49,908 nt of DNA, from the NCBI RefSeq assembly GCF_004368965.1, contig NZ_SORO01000006.1:1-49908 (forward strand), read 5' to 3'. Below the pieces are notes generated by a model that made no database searches, was not told where the DNA came from, and was given only the letters and a program-made list of their open reading frames with translations. The translations under genes were made by a program, and so were the position numbers. Numbering within the stretch: the first letter of the stretch is position 1; each line of letters begins with the position of its first letter. This document shows, piece by piece, positions 16,602 to 26,191 of the stretch. The DNA comes from Leptospira meyeri. Lineage in GTDB: Bacteria > Spirochaetota > Leptospiria > Leptospirales > Leptospiraceae.

Positions 16602-17170
16602 TGCCCAAATTCTAACACTGAATCGATTTCATGAATTTAAAGAAAATACTAATGCAGATATTAGAATTTTAATCCATTGACGTTTAAAAATATACTGACC
16701 AATAGCGAACATCTAGCCAACTTAAATGCCCAAAAAATTTTCTCTCAGAAAATAAAAAAGTGGTACCAATTTTCGTACCCTGTTATTATTGTATTAATTA
16801 ATCCTTAACTGGGTTGTTAATCAAAATCACTCTGGGGCGGTGTGGTAGCCAAACCAGAGACATTTCCGAAAATCCTCAAATAACTTAATTATGTCTCTAA
16901 AAACTATTGACGAGATTGCAAATCTGTTCGATATATGGATTTGGTTGGATTAACACGTCCACCCACGGCACTACCACAATGCCGCTAGATTAACAGCCTG
17001 GAATCCAAAAAGTTCCAGCTAAATGAACGTTCGAAAGAACTTTCGCAAATTTGACAATCCTACGAAGCCGAAGGCATATTCTTCGATGGAATAGGGATGT
17101 TGAGAATGGCAAAAAAACCAAATCGTTTGCCCTAGCCGAGATGTGTTCGGACGATTTGAAGGGACTTAAA
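16602..17170. other. Structured non-coding region between parB and winged-helix gene; candidate origin or control RNA
   Basis: This 569-bp stretch has no credible gene but is full of exact inverted repeats: GGTAC/GTACC (16762-16766, 16775-16779), CTCTGG/CCAGAG (16830-16835, 16854-16859), AGAGACAT/ATGTCTCT (16856-16863, 16891-16898), TGTGGTAG/CTACCACA (16841-16848, 16971-16978) and CGGCA/TGCCG (16966-16970, 16980-16984). The 8-mer GATTAACA occurs at 16948-16955 and 16988-16995 and inverted at 16815-16822. The CCAGAG and AGAGACAT arms overlap, so the two hairpins exclude each other. Position next to parAB and a probable rep suggests an origin with iterons or a copy-control RNA. Confidence 0.55.
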
Positions 17171-17758
17171 ATGAAAGCACAAAGTAGAACTGGTGTATGG
17201 ACACCCGTATGGATCGAAAAATTAAAACTATCACATAGCCAGACTAGGCTTTTGGCGGAGATAGTTTCATTGCATGAGAAAGATGGCTGTTTTGCATCCA
17301 ACAAATACCTTTCTGAGATACTCGGATTGAAAACAGATACAGTTTCAAGATTGATATCTGATTTGAAAAAGAAGGGGCTTCTAGTCCAAACTGGCTTTGA
17401 TGGTCGTCGAAGATACCTCAAGCCAATCTATGCAATTCCAACGGAGAGGCAAGCATCGGAAAAAAATCCAATACAGAAAGTTTCAGCAGATAAAGAAATC
17501 CAACCGACACCCATGAAAAAATCCAATCCTGACTCTGATTTTGCATCGGTCCCTATAAGTACATATGAGGTACATAATAAAATACAGAAGAGAGATGTTT
17601 ATACTAAGGATGGAAAAAATCGAACTTGGGAAAGATTCATCGAATGGAGCAGGGGTAAGGTATCGCATACCACCTGGACAATGATTCAAAATAGTTCTAA
17701 TCCGTCCCAGCTCTCGGGTGTAGCATCTGTATATTGGAATCGGTGGCAGTCTGCCTAA
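17171..17758 (+). CDS. Winged-helix DNA-binding protein, probable replication initiator
   Basis: The 195-residue protein (from the ATG at 17171, chosen for the AAGGGA site seven bases upstream; the frame is open to 17051) has a winged helix at about 20-70: SHSQTRLLAEIVSLHEKDG, NKYLSEILGLKTDTVSRLI, then SDLKKKGLLVQTG and RRRYLKPIY. This is the helix-turn-helix_36/RepN-like domain found in many plasmid initiators. The C-terminus ends with a small tryptophan-rich helical region (WERFIEWSRGKV, WTMIQ, WNRWQ). Its place right after parAB and a structured region matches the rep-par arrangement of Leptospira replicons. A transcription-regulator role is the alternative. Confidence 0.65.
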   Translation: MKAQSRTGVWTPVWIEKLKLSHSQTRLLAEIVSLHEKDGCFASNKYLSEILGLKTDTVSRLISDLKKKGLLVQTGFDGRRRYLKPIYAIPTERQASEKNPIQKVSADKEIQPTPMKKSNPDSDFASVPISTYEVHNKIQKRDVYTKDGKNRTWERFIEWSRGKVSHTTWTMIQNSSNPSQLSGVASVYWNRWQSA

Positions 17759-17769
17759 GAGCTTTAAGT

Positions 17770-18015
17770 ATGACATTTTCAAATCAGTCGGATGATGACC
17801 AGTTTGTCTACACGGATGAAGTAGAGAAATATATAAAAACATGGAAGTTGCCAGCATGTCAGAAATGCAAAAAACCAATTGATAAAATCAAAATGACCAG
17901 AATTGAAGGCAAGGGGAAGTTAATTCATATTGCATATGATTTCTCATGCCATGGAAAAGTTCTTAGATTTTTGACGAACAATGGAATAGTAGCTAGGGTA
18001 GAGGAGAAAATTTGA
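17770..18015 (+). CDS. Small protein with Cys/His metal-binding pattern
   Basis: The 81-residue protein has CQKC (C30, C33) and CH (C60, H61), a possible zinc-binding set, in an otherwise basic sequence. It begins 12 bp after the winged-helix gene on the same strand, so it is probably co-transcribed and may help replication. The frame is open to 17734, but the ATG at 17770 avoids overlap with the preceding gene. No family is recognised. Confidence 0.55.
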   Translation: MTFSNQSDDDQFVYTDEVEKYIKTWKLPACQKCKKPIDKIKMTRIEGKGKLIHIAYDFSCHGKVLRFLTNNGIVARVEEKI

Positions 18016-18129
18016 CCATAATTCTTCAAAAATGTCCGAACTATGCTTTATACTACTGTATAGAAAAAAGGAAATCCTACCGATTTCGGTTGTGTTAGGG
18101 GATGTGGCGAAAAAGGATATTTAAATCAG

Positions 18130-19797
18130 ATGGAAATTTATCTTAAATTAGACACTTTTTTATATTCACTTTTTCCATTTATGAAGCCAGGAAATGAAGC
18201 ATCCATCATTAGTGAGTTAGAGAGATTTTACACTCTTGGTGCATTCAAACCCAAAGTGACAATCCTAAATGATATAATAAAGGTCGAAGTCGATATTACC
18301 ACCATTGCGAATCAAGATGCTGATTATAGAAAGAGTGTTGCTTTATGCAATAAAGGTAAATTTGCGGAAGCAAAACCTATCTTAAAATCATTAATTCAGA
18401 AAAATCCCACAAACTCAGAATATCATCGCATCCTAGGGCAAATTCTTTCAGAAGAGGGTGACCAAGATGAAGCGATAAATTCTCTTATCGATTCGTTACG
18501 CTGGGATACTAAGAATGCGTATGCCCTCATTATGATGGGGAATATTTATATCCGTTATAAAGATGATCCGAATATTGCTATGAAATATTTCAATCAAGCT
18601 CTGATTGTAAATCCAGGCGATTACCTTACCGCAAACAATATCTCTGCAACTTTGCTACAATTAAACCGATTTGATGAAGCTGAATTTTATTTAAAAAAAG
18701 CGTTAGAGTCAAATTCAGAATTCCCAAATACTCATTACGGGCTTGGAGTTGTAGCAGAAAAAAATGGAGATAGATACGGGGCTTTTGACTCATTTTACAA
18801 TTCAGTAAAATTAAATCCCAAAAATGACGATCTTAAAAAGCAAAGTTTACATAAGCTCTTTGAGATAGCAGAAGCAATTGTAAACTCAGAAGATATAAAT
18901 ACTTTAATTCAGGACTATAAAAAAGAATTAGAATCAAAACAACCGCTTCCTATTCAGATCGAAGAATCGGCATCCATTCCTTATAATGCAAAAATAGAAT
19001 ATGGAGAATTGTATAATAGGGATTTCCATTTAATTAAATTCCAGCCAAACAAACATGCGGTGGCACATCTTGTAATGCATGAGTTGGTGCATTTAGAATT
19101 TGCAATCGAAGCACGCCTAAGTAAAAAGTATAAACTTATCACTTCTGATATTGAAAACCAGAATGCATTTAAAATCCAAATACATGGTTTTTTAACAGAA
19201 TTAGAAAAGAAAAATAAGTCCATCGATACAAATGAATATCTGAGAAAACTTCATGATGGATTAGTTTCCCAGATATTCAATGCTCCAATTGATTTGTTTA
19301 TTGAAAAATATTTGTTTGAGCGTTTTGAAAAACTCAGACCATTCCAGTTGATTTCGCTTTATTCCATGATGAAGGAATATATTGAAGCATCAACGAGCAA
19401 AAAAGTTCAAGAATTTGCTCCTCAATTTGTAATTTCGAAAAACCGAATTTTGAATTTAGTGTCAGCAATGCAGTTTAAGGAACTCTTTCATATTGATTAT
19501 GTAAATGATTTCAATTCAAACGCAAGTGAACTGAAAACGACGAACGATTTTTACGAAGAATTTGCGAATATAAATAAGGAAAAGCCTGAGGGTATAGAAT
19601 ACGATTTAATTGAAAAATGGGCAAAACGCCTTCAGATCGATTATTTGTTTAACCTAGTAGATGAAGAATACCACATTGCTCCTATTTCTACAGAAAATAA
19701 GATATCTAATGAAGATGATGAAATGGCTCGGTTTCTGCGATCTCAGGAAATTATTGGAACCAACCATGCGGTGATCTTGCACATGATAGGTGCTTGA
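18130..19797 (+). CDS. TPR protein with HExxH metalloprotease motif, ending at an in-frame TGA
   Basis: The 555-residue product has a short N-terminal domain and then about four TPR repeats (about 70-235; for example YHRILGQILSEEGDQDEAIN and THYGLGVVAEKNGDRYGAFD). A C-terminal domain follows with MHELVHLEF (HExxH at 317-321), typical of a zinc peptidase. It is the first gene of an operon with SNF2 helicase, adenine methylase and Res-like helicase. The stop at 19795-19797 interrupts a helix: the same frame continues for 84 codons to 20049 with sensible protein. I infer that the intact protein is about 640 residues, and that this copy is truncated, read through or mis-sequenced at one base. Its role in the system may be sensing or cleavage of a partner. 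Confidence 0.75.
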   Translation: MEIYLKLDTFLYSLFPFMKPGNEASIISELERFYTLGAFKPKVTILNDIIKVEVDITTIANQDADYRKSVALCNKGKFAEAKPILKSLIQKNPTNSEYHRILGQILSEEGDQDEAINSLIDSLRWDTKNAYALIMMGNIYIRYKDDPNIAMKYFNQALIVNPGDYLTANNISATLLQLNRFDEAEFYLKKALESNSEFPNTHYGLGVVAEKNGDRYGAFDSFYNSVKLNPKNDDLKKQSLHKLFEIAEAIVNSEDINTLIQDYKKELESKQPLPIQIEESASIPYNAKIEYGELYNRDFHLIKFQPNKHAVAHLVMHELVHLEFAIEARLSKKYKLITSDIENQNAFKIQIHGFLTELEKKNKSIDTNEYLRKLHDGLVSQIFNAPIDLFIEKYLFERFEKLRPFQLISLYSMMKEYIEASTSKKVQEFAPQFVISKNRILNLVSAMQFKELFHIDYVNDFNSNASELKTTNDFYEEFANINKEKPEGIEYDLIEKWAKRLQIDYLFNLVDEEYHIAPISTENKISNEDDEMARFLRSQEIIGTNHAVILHMIGA

Positions 19798-20049
19798 AAA
19801 TATTTTGATAAATTGTCAAAAGAAGAAGTAAAAAACATTGCGATTGAAATCGCCACAATTGGAACTAATGGTATCAGCCCTGATAAAAGTGGATATATTG
19901 TTTCAAAAATTCCTGATAAAACTTTTTCAGGTTATGAATTACTGTCTTATTATTATGTGAGTTTTGCTATTGCTTTACCTGAATTGCTTCCCAAATTAGG
20001 ACTTCCTTTTCGTGATGAATTTGAAATCGCAAAAAAGTTTACCATTTGA
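19798..20049 (+). pseudogene. In-frame C-terminal extension of the TPR-metalloprotease beyond TGA
   Basis: Directly after the TGA at 19795 the same frame reads KYFDKLSKEEVKNIAIEIAT and onward to the TGA at 20047. It contains GTNGISPDKSGY and FSGYELLSYYYVSFAIALPE, which look like a real folded tail rather than chance sequence. No ribosome site precedes the TTG at 19813, the only start available. A TTA-to-TGA single change would explain it. If the tail is independently translated, it would be a 78-residue protein. Confidence 0.6.
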
Positions 20050-20112
20050 GTTCGATATAGTTAGCATTGAAGGATTTTGACTCAAATCTACGGCAATGAA
20101 AGAAGCCAATCG

Positions 20113-22986
20113 ATGAAATTAACGAACTATCATTGTAAGTATATTGCATATGACCTAACAAAAAAATCAGTTCAAGATAATGAACGGTTATCTGTCGCCT
20201 TATTTAATGCCGCTGTTGATTTAAATCCTCACCAGATAGATGCGGCTCTATTTGCCCTTAAATCTCCTCTATCTATGGGAACAATTTTGGCTGATGAAGT
20301 AGGGCTAGGGAAGACTATAGAGGCTGGAATTGTTGTTTGTCAGTATTGGGCTGAACGAAGAAGAAAAATTCTTATCATTACACCTGCATCAATTCGTAAG
20401 CAATGGACTTTGGAATTAGAAGAGAAATTTAATCTTCCAGCAATCATTCTGGATTCCAAAACTTACCATGAATTGAAAAGGAATGGCAGACATCCATTTC
20501 AACAGAAGGCGATCATTATTGCTTCATATAATTTTGTAAATAAAATCAAGGAAGAGATTAAGACTCTAGATTGGGATTTGGTGGTAATTGATGAAGCCCA
20601 TAAATTACGTAACGCATATCGCTCAAGTAATCGGATTGGACAAGGAATTAGATGGGCAACTGAATCGTGTCGAAAGTTATTGTTAACGGCAACGCCATTG
20701 CAAAATTCCTTATTAGAATTATATGGACTTACATCACTTATAGATGAGAATATCTTTGGGGATGTAAATAGCTTTCGATCTCAATATATGAATACTGGAG
20801 GAAGTATTTCAGAATTAAGGGAGCGATTGAGATTTTTTTGCAAACGAACCCTTCGTAATCAAGTAGTAGAATATATTTCATATACCAAGAGACGAGCAAT
20901 AACTCGTCCATTTCATCCAACGGACGTGGAACACAAATTCTACGAAGCTATTTCTACTTTTTTACAAAGAGAAGAAAGTTACGCAATACCGCATAGGCAA
21001 AAGCATTTAACGCAAATCATACTCCGAAAGCTTCTTGCATCTTCCTCAAAAGCAATAGCCGCAACTTTAAGAACTATGATTGATCGACTCGAAAAGTTGA
21101 AAAAAGACGGATTGAACGCAGATACAGACCTTGTTCAAAGTATTCTTACTGATGAGGAAATCGAAGATGAACTATTAGATGAGATTTTGGAAGGTCAGGA
21201 AACTGTAGTTGATTATGAATCGGTAAATTTACATAAACTAAACGAAGAAATTGCGGAGCTAAAACAACTTGAGAATAGTGCCCATGCTATCGGAACCGAC
21301 ACTAAAACTCATAGTTTGTTGATCTCATTGGCAATTGGATTCAATGAAATGGAAACCAGTGGGGCGGCAAGAAAGGCTTTGATTTTCACCGAATCTAGAC
21401 GGACTCAGGAATACCTTGCAGTATTCCTGGAAAGTAATGGATTTGAAGGGCAAATTGTTCTCTTTAATGGATCGAATAATAGTCCAGCGACGACAGAAAT
21501 TTATAAGCGATGGCAAGAGAAGAATAGAAGTTCTGGGAGAGTTTCATATTCAAGAGACATCGATATTAGAACAGCGTTAGTTGAGCATTTTAGAGATAAT
21601 TGTAGTATAATGATTGCTACAGAAGCAGGTTCAGAAGGAATTAATCTCCAATTTTGTTCCCTCGTTATTAATTATGATCTACCTTGGAATCCTCAGCGAG
21701 TAGAGCAACGTATAGGTCGATGCCATCGATATGGGCAAAAATTTGATGTAGTGGTAATAAATTTTCTAAATGAAAGGAATGATGCTGATCGTCGTGTTTT
21801 AGAGTTGCTTACTGAAAAATTTCAGCTATTTAGCGGAGTTTTCGGTGCCTCTGATGAGATTTTAGGTTCGATAGAATCGGGTGTTGATTTTGAAAAAAGG
21901 ATACTTGCAATATACCAAGAATGTCGCACTCCCGAGGAAATCGAAACAGGGTTTAGGATACTTCAAGATGAAATGGATGAAGTAATCCGAGCAAGAATGG
22001 AAACCACCCGAAAGATGCTTTTTGAGAATTTTGATGAAGATGTCCATGATCGATTGCGAGTTAGGCTAAATACTGCGAGGGAACAATTAGATAGATTCTC
22101 CAAACGATTTTGGGATATCAGCAAGGCAATTTTATGGGAATTTGCTGAATTTAATGATGAGAACCTCTCATTTCATTTAAAGTATCCACCAAATGAAAAC
22201 TATTCGGTGGGAATTTACCATATGATTAGTAAAGAACATAGAATTCAAAATTATTCAAATGATCTTCATGATTCCTATTTATATCGGCTTAATCATCCTT
22301 TGGGCGAATATGTTATTGAATCCTCAAAGTCTCTCGAAACTCCGTTGGCTGATTTAACCTTTTCAATAAGCGAGCATCCAGCGAATATTTATTCTGTTGA
22401 ACAACTTATCGGGAAAAGTGGATATTTAACATTAAATCTACTTAAAATTGAGAGTTATGAACTAGAAGATTATCTTCTTTTCTCTGGCTTTGATGATATG
22501 GGAACTTCACTTGATCAAGAAACATGTGAAAAACTATTTTCTTGTTTAGCTACTACAAGGAAGATTGAATCAATTCCAAACGATATTCATGAAAGACTTG
22601 TAGCGGAAGGTAATCGTCATGTAGATGCAAGCATAAGTTTATCATTAGAAGCAAATAATAAATATTTTCATGAGGCTAGAGAAAAATTAGAAAAGTGGGC
22701 AGATGATATGGTTCTCTCTGCCGAGAAGGCTCTGAAAGAAACCAAAGAACAGATTAAGGCAAACCAGAGAGAAGCAAGACAATCTGTAACTTTGGAAGAC
22801 CAGCACATGATTCAAGAGAAAATTAGAAATTTAGAAAAGTTACAACGAAAGCAGAGACAGGAAATCTTCGTTGTTGAAGATGAAATAATAAGCAAACGAG
22901 ATGAATTGATTAGCAAGCTGGAAAAGAGGCTCGCTCAAAAGAAAGAAATTAAAAATTTATTTACCATAAGATGGAGAGTCGTGTGA
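20113..22986 (+). CDS. SNF2-family helicase of a restriction/defence operon (DrmD-like)
   Basis: This 957-residue SWI2/SNF2 ATPase has ILADEVGLGKTIEAG (Walker A near 62-70), LVVIDEAHKLRN (motif II near 155-166), LLLTATPLQN (motif III), ATEAGSEGINLQF and QRVEQRIGRCHRYGQ (motifs V and VI, near 500-540). The last 90 residues are a coiled coil. Such helicases move along DNA without classic unwinding, and in DISARM and other methylase-linked systems they help discriminate foreign DNA. The start is set at ATG 20113 (MKLTNYHCKY), where the family-like sequence begins. A TTG at 20077 would add 12 residues. It is followed by the methylase with a GTGA overlap, showing coupled translation. Confidence 0.88.
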   Translation: MKLTNYHCKYIAYDLTKKSVQDNERLSVALFNAAVDLNPHQIDAALFALKSPLSMGTILADEVGLGKTIEAGIVVCQYWAERRRKILIITPASIRKQWTLELEEKFNLPAIILDSKTYHELKRNGRHPFQQKAIIIASYNFVNKIKEEIKTLDWDLVVIDEAHKLRNAYRSSNRIGQGIRWATESCRKLLLTATPLQNSLLELYGLTSLIDENIFGDVNSFRSQYMNTGGSISELRERLRFFCKRTLRNQVVEYISYTKRRAITRPFHPTDVEHKFYEAISTFLQREESYAIPHRQKHLTQIILRKLLASSSKAIAATLRTMIDRLEKLKKDGLNADTDLVQSILTDEEIEDELLDEILEGQETVVDYESVNLHKLNEEIAELKQLENSAHAIGTDTKTHSLLISLAIGFNEMETSGAARKALIFTESRRTQEYLAVFLESNGFEGQIVLFNGSNNSPATTEIYKRWQEKNRSSGRVSYSRDIDIRTALVEHFRDNCSIMIATEAGSEGINLQFCSLVINYDLPWNPQRVEQRIGRCHRYGQKFDVVVINFLNERNDADRRVLELLTEKFQLFSGVFGASDEILGSIESGVDFEKRILAIYQECRTPEEIETGFRILQDEMDEVIRARMETTRKMLFENFDEDVHDRLRVRLNTAREQLDRFSKRFWDISKAILWEFAEFNDENLSFHLKYPPNENYSVGIYHMISKEHRIQNYSNDLHDSYLYRLNHPLGEYVIESSKSLETPLADLTFSISEHPANIYSVEQLIGKSGYLTLNLLKIESYELEDYLLFSGFDDMGTSLDQETCEKLFSCLATTRKIESIPNDIHERLVAEGNRHVDASISLSLEANNKYFHEAREKLEKWADDMVLSAEKALKETKEQIKANQREARQSVTLEDQHMIQEKIRNLEKLQRKQRQEIFVVEDEIISKRDELISKLEKRLAQKKEIKNLFTIRWRVV

Positions 22987-25900
22987 GCCAAAAATACGAA
23001 AAATTAAAAAATCTATTAAAAGAATTATTTCAGTTAGATCAGCCAGACCTTGACTTTGGTTTGTATCGGATAATGCATGCTAGAAGCAAGGAGATAACCG
23101 AATTCCTTGATAAAGACTTACTGCCTCAAGTAAAAGCTTCGTTTGCTGAATATAAGCCAGCAGATAAGGCGACAATCCAAGCAGAATTAGATAAAATTAC
23201 TGCATCGGTTAGTGATGCTGGTATGAATCCAGATGAATCTCCAAAAGTTCGTGAGTTGAGGGATAAGCTAAAAAGCGAAGGTGTAGATATTTCCACTTTA
23301 GAGAGTGAAGTTTACGACCACTTATTTCGTTTCTTTCGTCGTTATTATTCTGAAGGTGATTTTATCAGCAAACGTGTGTATAAGGAAGGAGCTTATTCCA
23401 TTCCTTATGAAGGAGAGGAGGTAAAGCTCCATTGGGCAAACGTTGACCAATACTATATCAAGACCAGTGAGTATCTGAGAGATTATGCGTTTAGATTGAA
23501 TTTAGATGATGATTCCAATCCAAGACGAGTTCATTTTCGACTGGTAGATGCCAGTGAGGGAGAACATGGAAATGTCAAAGAATCCGAGGATACAAAAAGA
23601 GCATTCATCCTCGCTAGTGGAAATTTTGTCTTTGAAGAAGATGGGGAGTTAGTAATTTCCTTTGAATTCCGAACGGCTTCCCTTTCCGATTGGACAGACG
23701 ATCAAAAAGCAGGAAAAACAAAACCGCCTTTACAAAAAGAACTTATCACCATTGCAGAGAGAAGAATATTAGCTCATGCTGGAGCTTCCCTAGCTGCTTG
23801 GATAGCGGATTTAAGTTCCAGACATCTTAAAGCCAACGGTGAGCTAGCGGATTATTCGAAATTAGTTGCCCACTTAAATCGTTATACTGCTCGAAATACA
23901 TTCGATTATTTTATACATAAAGATTTAGGAAAATTCTTAAATAGAGAATTAGATTTCTACATCAAAAATGAAGTAATGCATTTAGATGATGTGGAAAATG
24001 AATCAGCTCCTCGTGTAGAGCAATACTTATCTAAAATAAAAGTTATCCGAAAAATAGCAAAGAAGATTATAGATTTCCTATCCCAACTGGAAGATTTTCA
24101 AAAGAAACTTTGGCTCAAGAAAAAATTCGTCTTAGAGACTAATTATTGTGTTACTCTTGACCGTATCTCCGAATCTTTCTACGAAGAGATTGCGGCAAAC
24201 AAAGAACAAGTTGAAGAGTGGGTCAAACTTTTTTCCATTGATGATCTTAACGAGACATCTGAGGCTCTAATTTCTCCACCTCAATATACTAATCCACTTA
24301 GCATAAATTTTCTGAAGGCAAATCGCAATTTGGTATTAGATACTAAGTTTTTCAGCGAAGAGTTTAAGCAAAAGATGATAACTTCAATGGAAAATTTAGA
24401 CAATCAAATCGATGGGCTTCTGATTTATAGTGAAAATTTTCAAGCATTGAATTTGATACAGTCTAGGTATCTCCAACATGTAAAAATAGTTTATCTAGAC
24501 CCTCCATTTAACTTAGGTGGTAATGCCGATTATCTTTATCGAGTTGATTATAAAGACTCCTCTTGGATGTCTCTGTTGCAGGATCGCCTTGAGGTAACTA
24601 AAAAAATGATCAGTATAGACGGAAGTATTATGATTCGTTGTAATCATGATGGAAATATGCTCTTGCGGATGTTTATGAATGAATTCTTTGGAAAAAATAA
24701 TTATAGAAATGAAATTATAGTAAGAAGGGCTGAGGAATCAAAAGGTGATTTGAACAAACAATTTGCTGGCGTTAAGAGTATTACGGTTAATTACGACAAT
24801 ATTTACTGGTATTCTATGAGTTCGAGTACTCGATTCGGTAGATTTTTAAAACCAACGATTGGTAAACAATCCGAATCTCATTGGCATTCTTTTTGGAAAG
24901 CTGAGGATAGACCGAATATGCGATATGAAATTCTTGGGATAGATTTGAATAATCATTATGGTCAGTGGATGTGGGAAAGGGTAAGAGCTTACAGAGCCAT
25001 TGAAAATTATAAAGTTTATAAAGAAGTTTCGGAAGCAAATCAAATGACTCTTGAGGAATATTGGGTGAATAACTCCAAGGCATATGAAGAGAAGAACAAA
25101 GTAAAATTAGAATTTGTTGAAAGATTTGGGAATGGGTACTCTTCTATAAAATATTGGATTCCTCCTAGAGATTACGTGATGGCTGATAACAATTGGTTGG
25201 ATATTAAAGGTTACTCAAATAACTGGAATTTCCAAACAGAAAATTCTGAAGGTTTACTAAAAAGAATTATAGGTTCACTAGTAAGTCAGAAAGACATAGT
25301 AATGGATTTTTTTGCAGGCTCGGGAACTACAGCTGCTGTCGCTCATAAACTCAACAGAAAATGGATTAGTGTTGAAATGGGTGAACACTTTAATAGCATT
25401 TTGAAACGTAGATTAACCTTTGTTTTAAATGGTGAGCAATCAGGCATATCAAGTGAAGTATCATGGTCTGGTGGAGGATTTTTTAAGTATATCCGTTTAG
25501 AATCTTATGAGGATACGTTGAATAACTTGGATTTTCAAAGAAGTTCTGCACAGGAAAGCCTGCTAAATTTTCAAGGCAAAGGTATAGAAGAATTTCGAGA
25601 GGACTATATTCTCCGTTATATGCTGAATGTGGAAAGTAAAGGCAGTAAATCTCTTCTGAACGTTTCTGGTTTTACTGATCCGACAGCCTATGAACTCAAA
25701 GTGAAAATTCCTGGCAGTGATGAAAGTAGGAGAGTCCATGTTGATCTTATTGAAACATTTAATTTTCTCTTAGGATTGCAGATAAAGAACATTTCTGCTC
25801 CACAATTGGTCACAGCGGATTTTGAAAGAAATAGTGAAAAACGACTTCAGTTAAAAGATAGACTAAAGGTACTTTCTAGTGAATCCAAGAAAGTAGAATC

Positions 25901-26189
25901 ATGGTGGTTTCGCACAGTCACAGGCACTACTCTAGATGGAAGGAATGTATTGGTTATTTGGAGAAAGCGTCCTGGTGGGGAGTTAAGTGAGGGAGTTGAG
26001 AAGGATAATTTGGTGTTAAACGAATGGTTTACTAAATTGGGTTATTCCAGTAGGGATAGTGAATTCGATCTCATTTATGTTAATGGCACCAATAATTTGG
26101 AAAATCTAAAGACTCCTGATGACCTCTGGAAGGTTCGATTGATTGAGGAAGATTTCCATCGACTAATGTTTGAAGATTCAGGAGATTAA
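22983..26189 (+). CDS. Adenine-specific DNA methyltransferase (type III Mod-like)
   Basis: This large methylase of about 1068 residues has [10 protein letters not shown] (catalytic DPPF near 506) followed later by [26 protein letters not shown] (SAM-binding FxGxG near 777). This beta-type order is as in type III Mod and N6-adenine enzymes. A 450-residue N-terminal extension and a 230-residue C-terminal part are unusual for plain Mod subunits and are probably target-recognition or partner-binding regions. Start choice: GTG 22983 has GGAG six bases upstream and overlaps the SNF2 stop (GTGA). An ATG at 22971 adds four residues. It probably marks self DNA for the operon's helicase-nuclease. The gap to the next gene is only two bases. 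Confidence 0.9.
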   Translation: MSQKYEKLKNLLKELFQLDQPDLDFGLYRIMHARSKEITEFLDKDLLPQVKASFAEYKPADKATIQAELDKITASVSDAGMNPDESPKVRELRDKLKSEGVDISTLESEVYDHLFRFFRRYYSEGDFISKRVYKEGAYSIPYEGEEVKLHWANVDQYYIKTSEYLRDYAFRLNLDDDSNPRRVHFRLVDASEGEHGNVKESEDTKRAFILASGNFVFEEDGELVISFEFRTASLSDWTDDQKAGKTKPPLQKELITIAERRILAHAGASLAAWIADLSSRHLKANGELADYSKLVAHLNRYTARNTFDYFIHKDLGKFLNRELDFYIKNEVMHLDDVENESAPRVEQYLSKIKVIRKIAKKIIDFLSQLEDFQKKLWLKKKFVLETNYCVTLDRISESFYEEIAANKEQVEEWVKLFSIDDLNETSEALISPPQYTNPLSINFLKANRNLVLDTKFFSEEFKQKMITSMENLDNQIDGLLIYSENFQALNLIQSRYLQHVKIVYLDPPFNLGGNADYLYRVDYKDSSWMSLLQDRLEVTKKMISIDGSIMIRCNHDGNMLLRMFMNEFFGKNNYRNEIIVRRAEESKGDLNKQFAGVKSITVNYDNIYWYSMSSSTRFGRFLKPTIGKQSESHWHSFWKAEDRPNMRYEILGIDLNNHYGQWMWERVRAYRAIENYKVYKEVSEANQMTLEEYWVNNSKAYEEKNKVKLEFVERFGNGYSSIKYWIPPRDYVMADNNWLDIKGYSNNWNFQTENSEGLLKRIIGSLVSQKDIVMDFFAGSGTTAAVAHKLNRKWISVEMGEHFNSILKRRLTFVLNGEQSGISSEVSWSGGGFFKYIRLESYEDTLNNLDFQRSSAQESLLNFQGKGIEEFREDYILRYMLNVESKGSKSLLNVSGFTDPTAYELKVKIPGSDESRRVHVDLIETFNFLLGLQIKNISAPQLVTADFERNSEKRLQLKDRLKVLSSESKKVESWWFRTVTGTTLDGRNVLVIWRKRPGGELSEGVEKDNLVLNEWFTKLGYSSRDSEFDLIYVNGTNNLENLKTPDDLWKVRLIEEDFHRLMFEDSGD

Positions 26190-26191
26190 TC

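Noticed and set aside
19795..19797. Selenocysteine codon in the TPR-metalloprotease
   Set aside because: No SECIS-like hairpin is obvious right after the TGA, and the context looks like a Leu position in a helix rather than a redox site.
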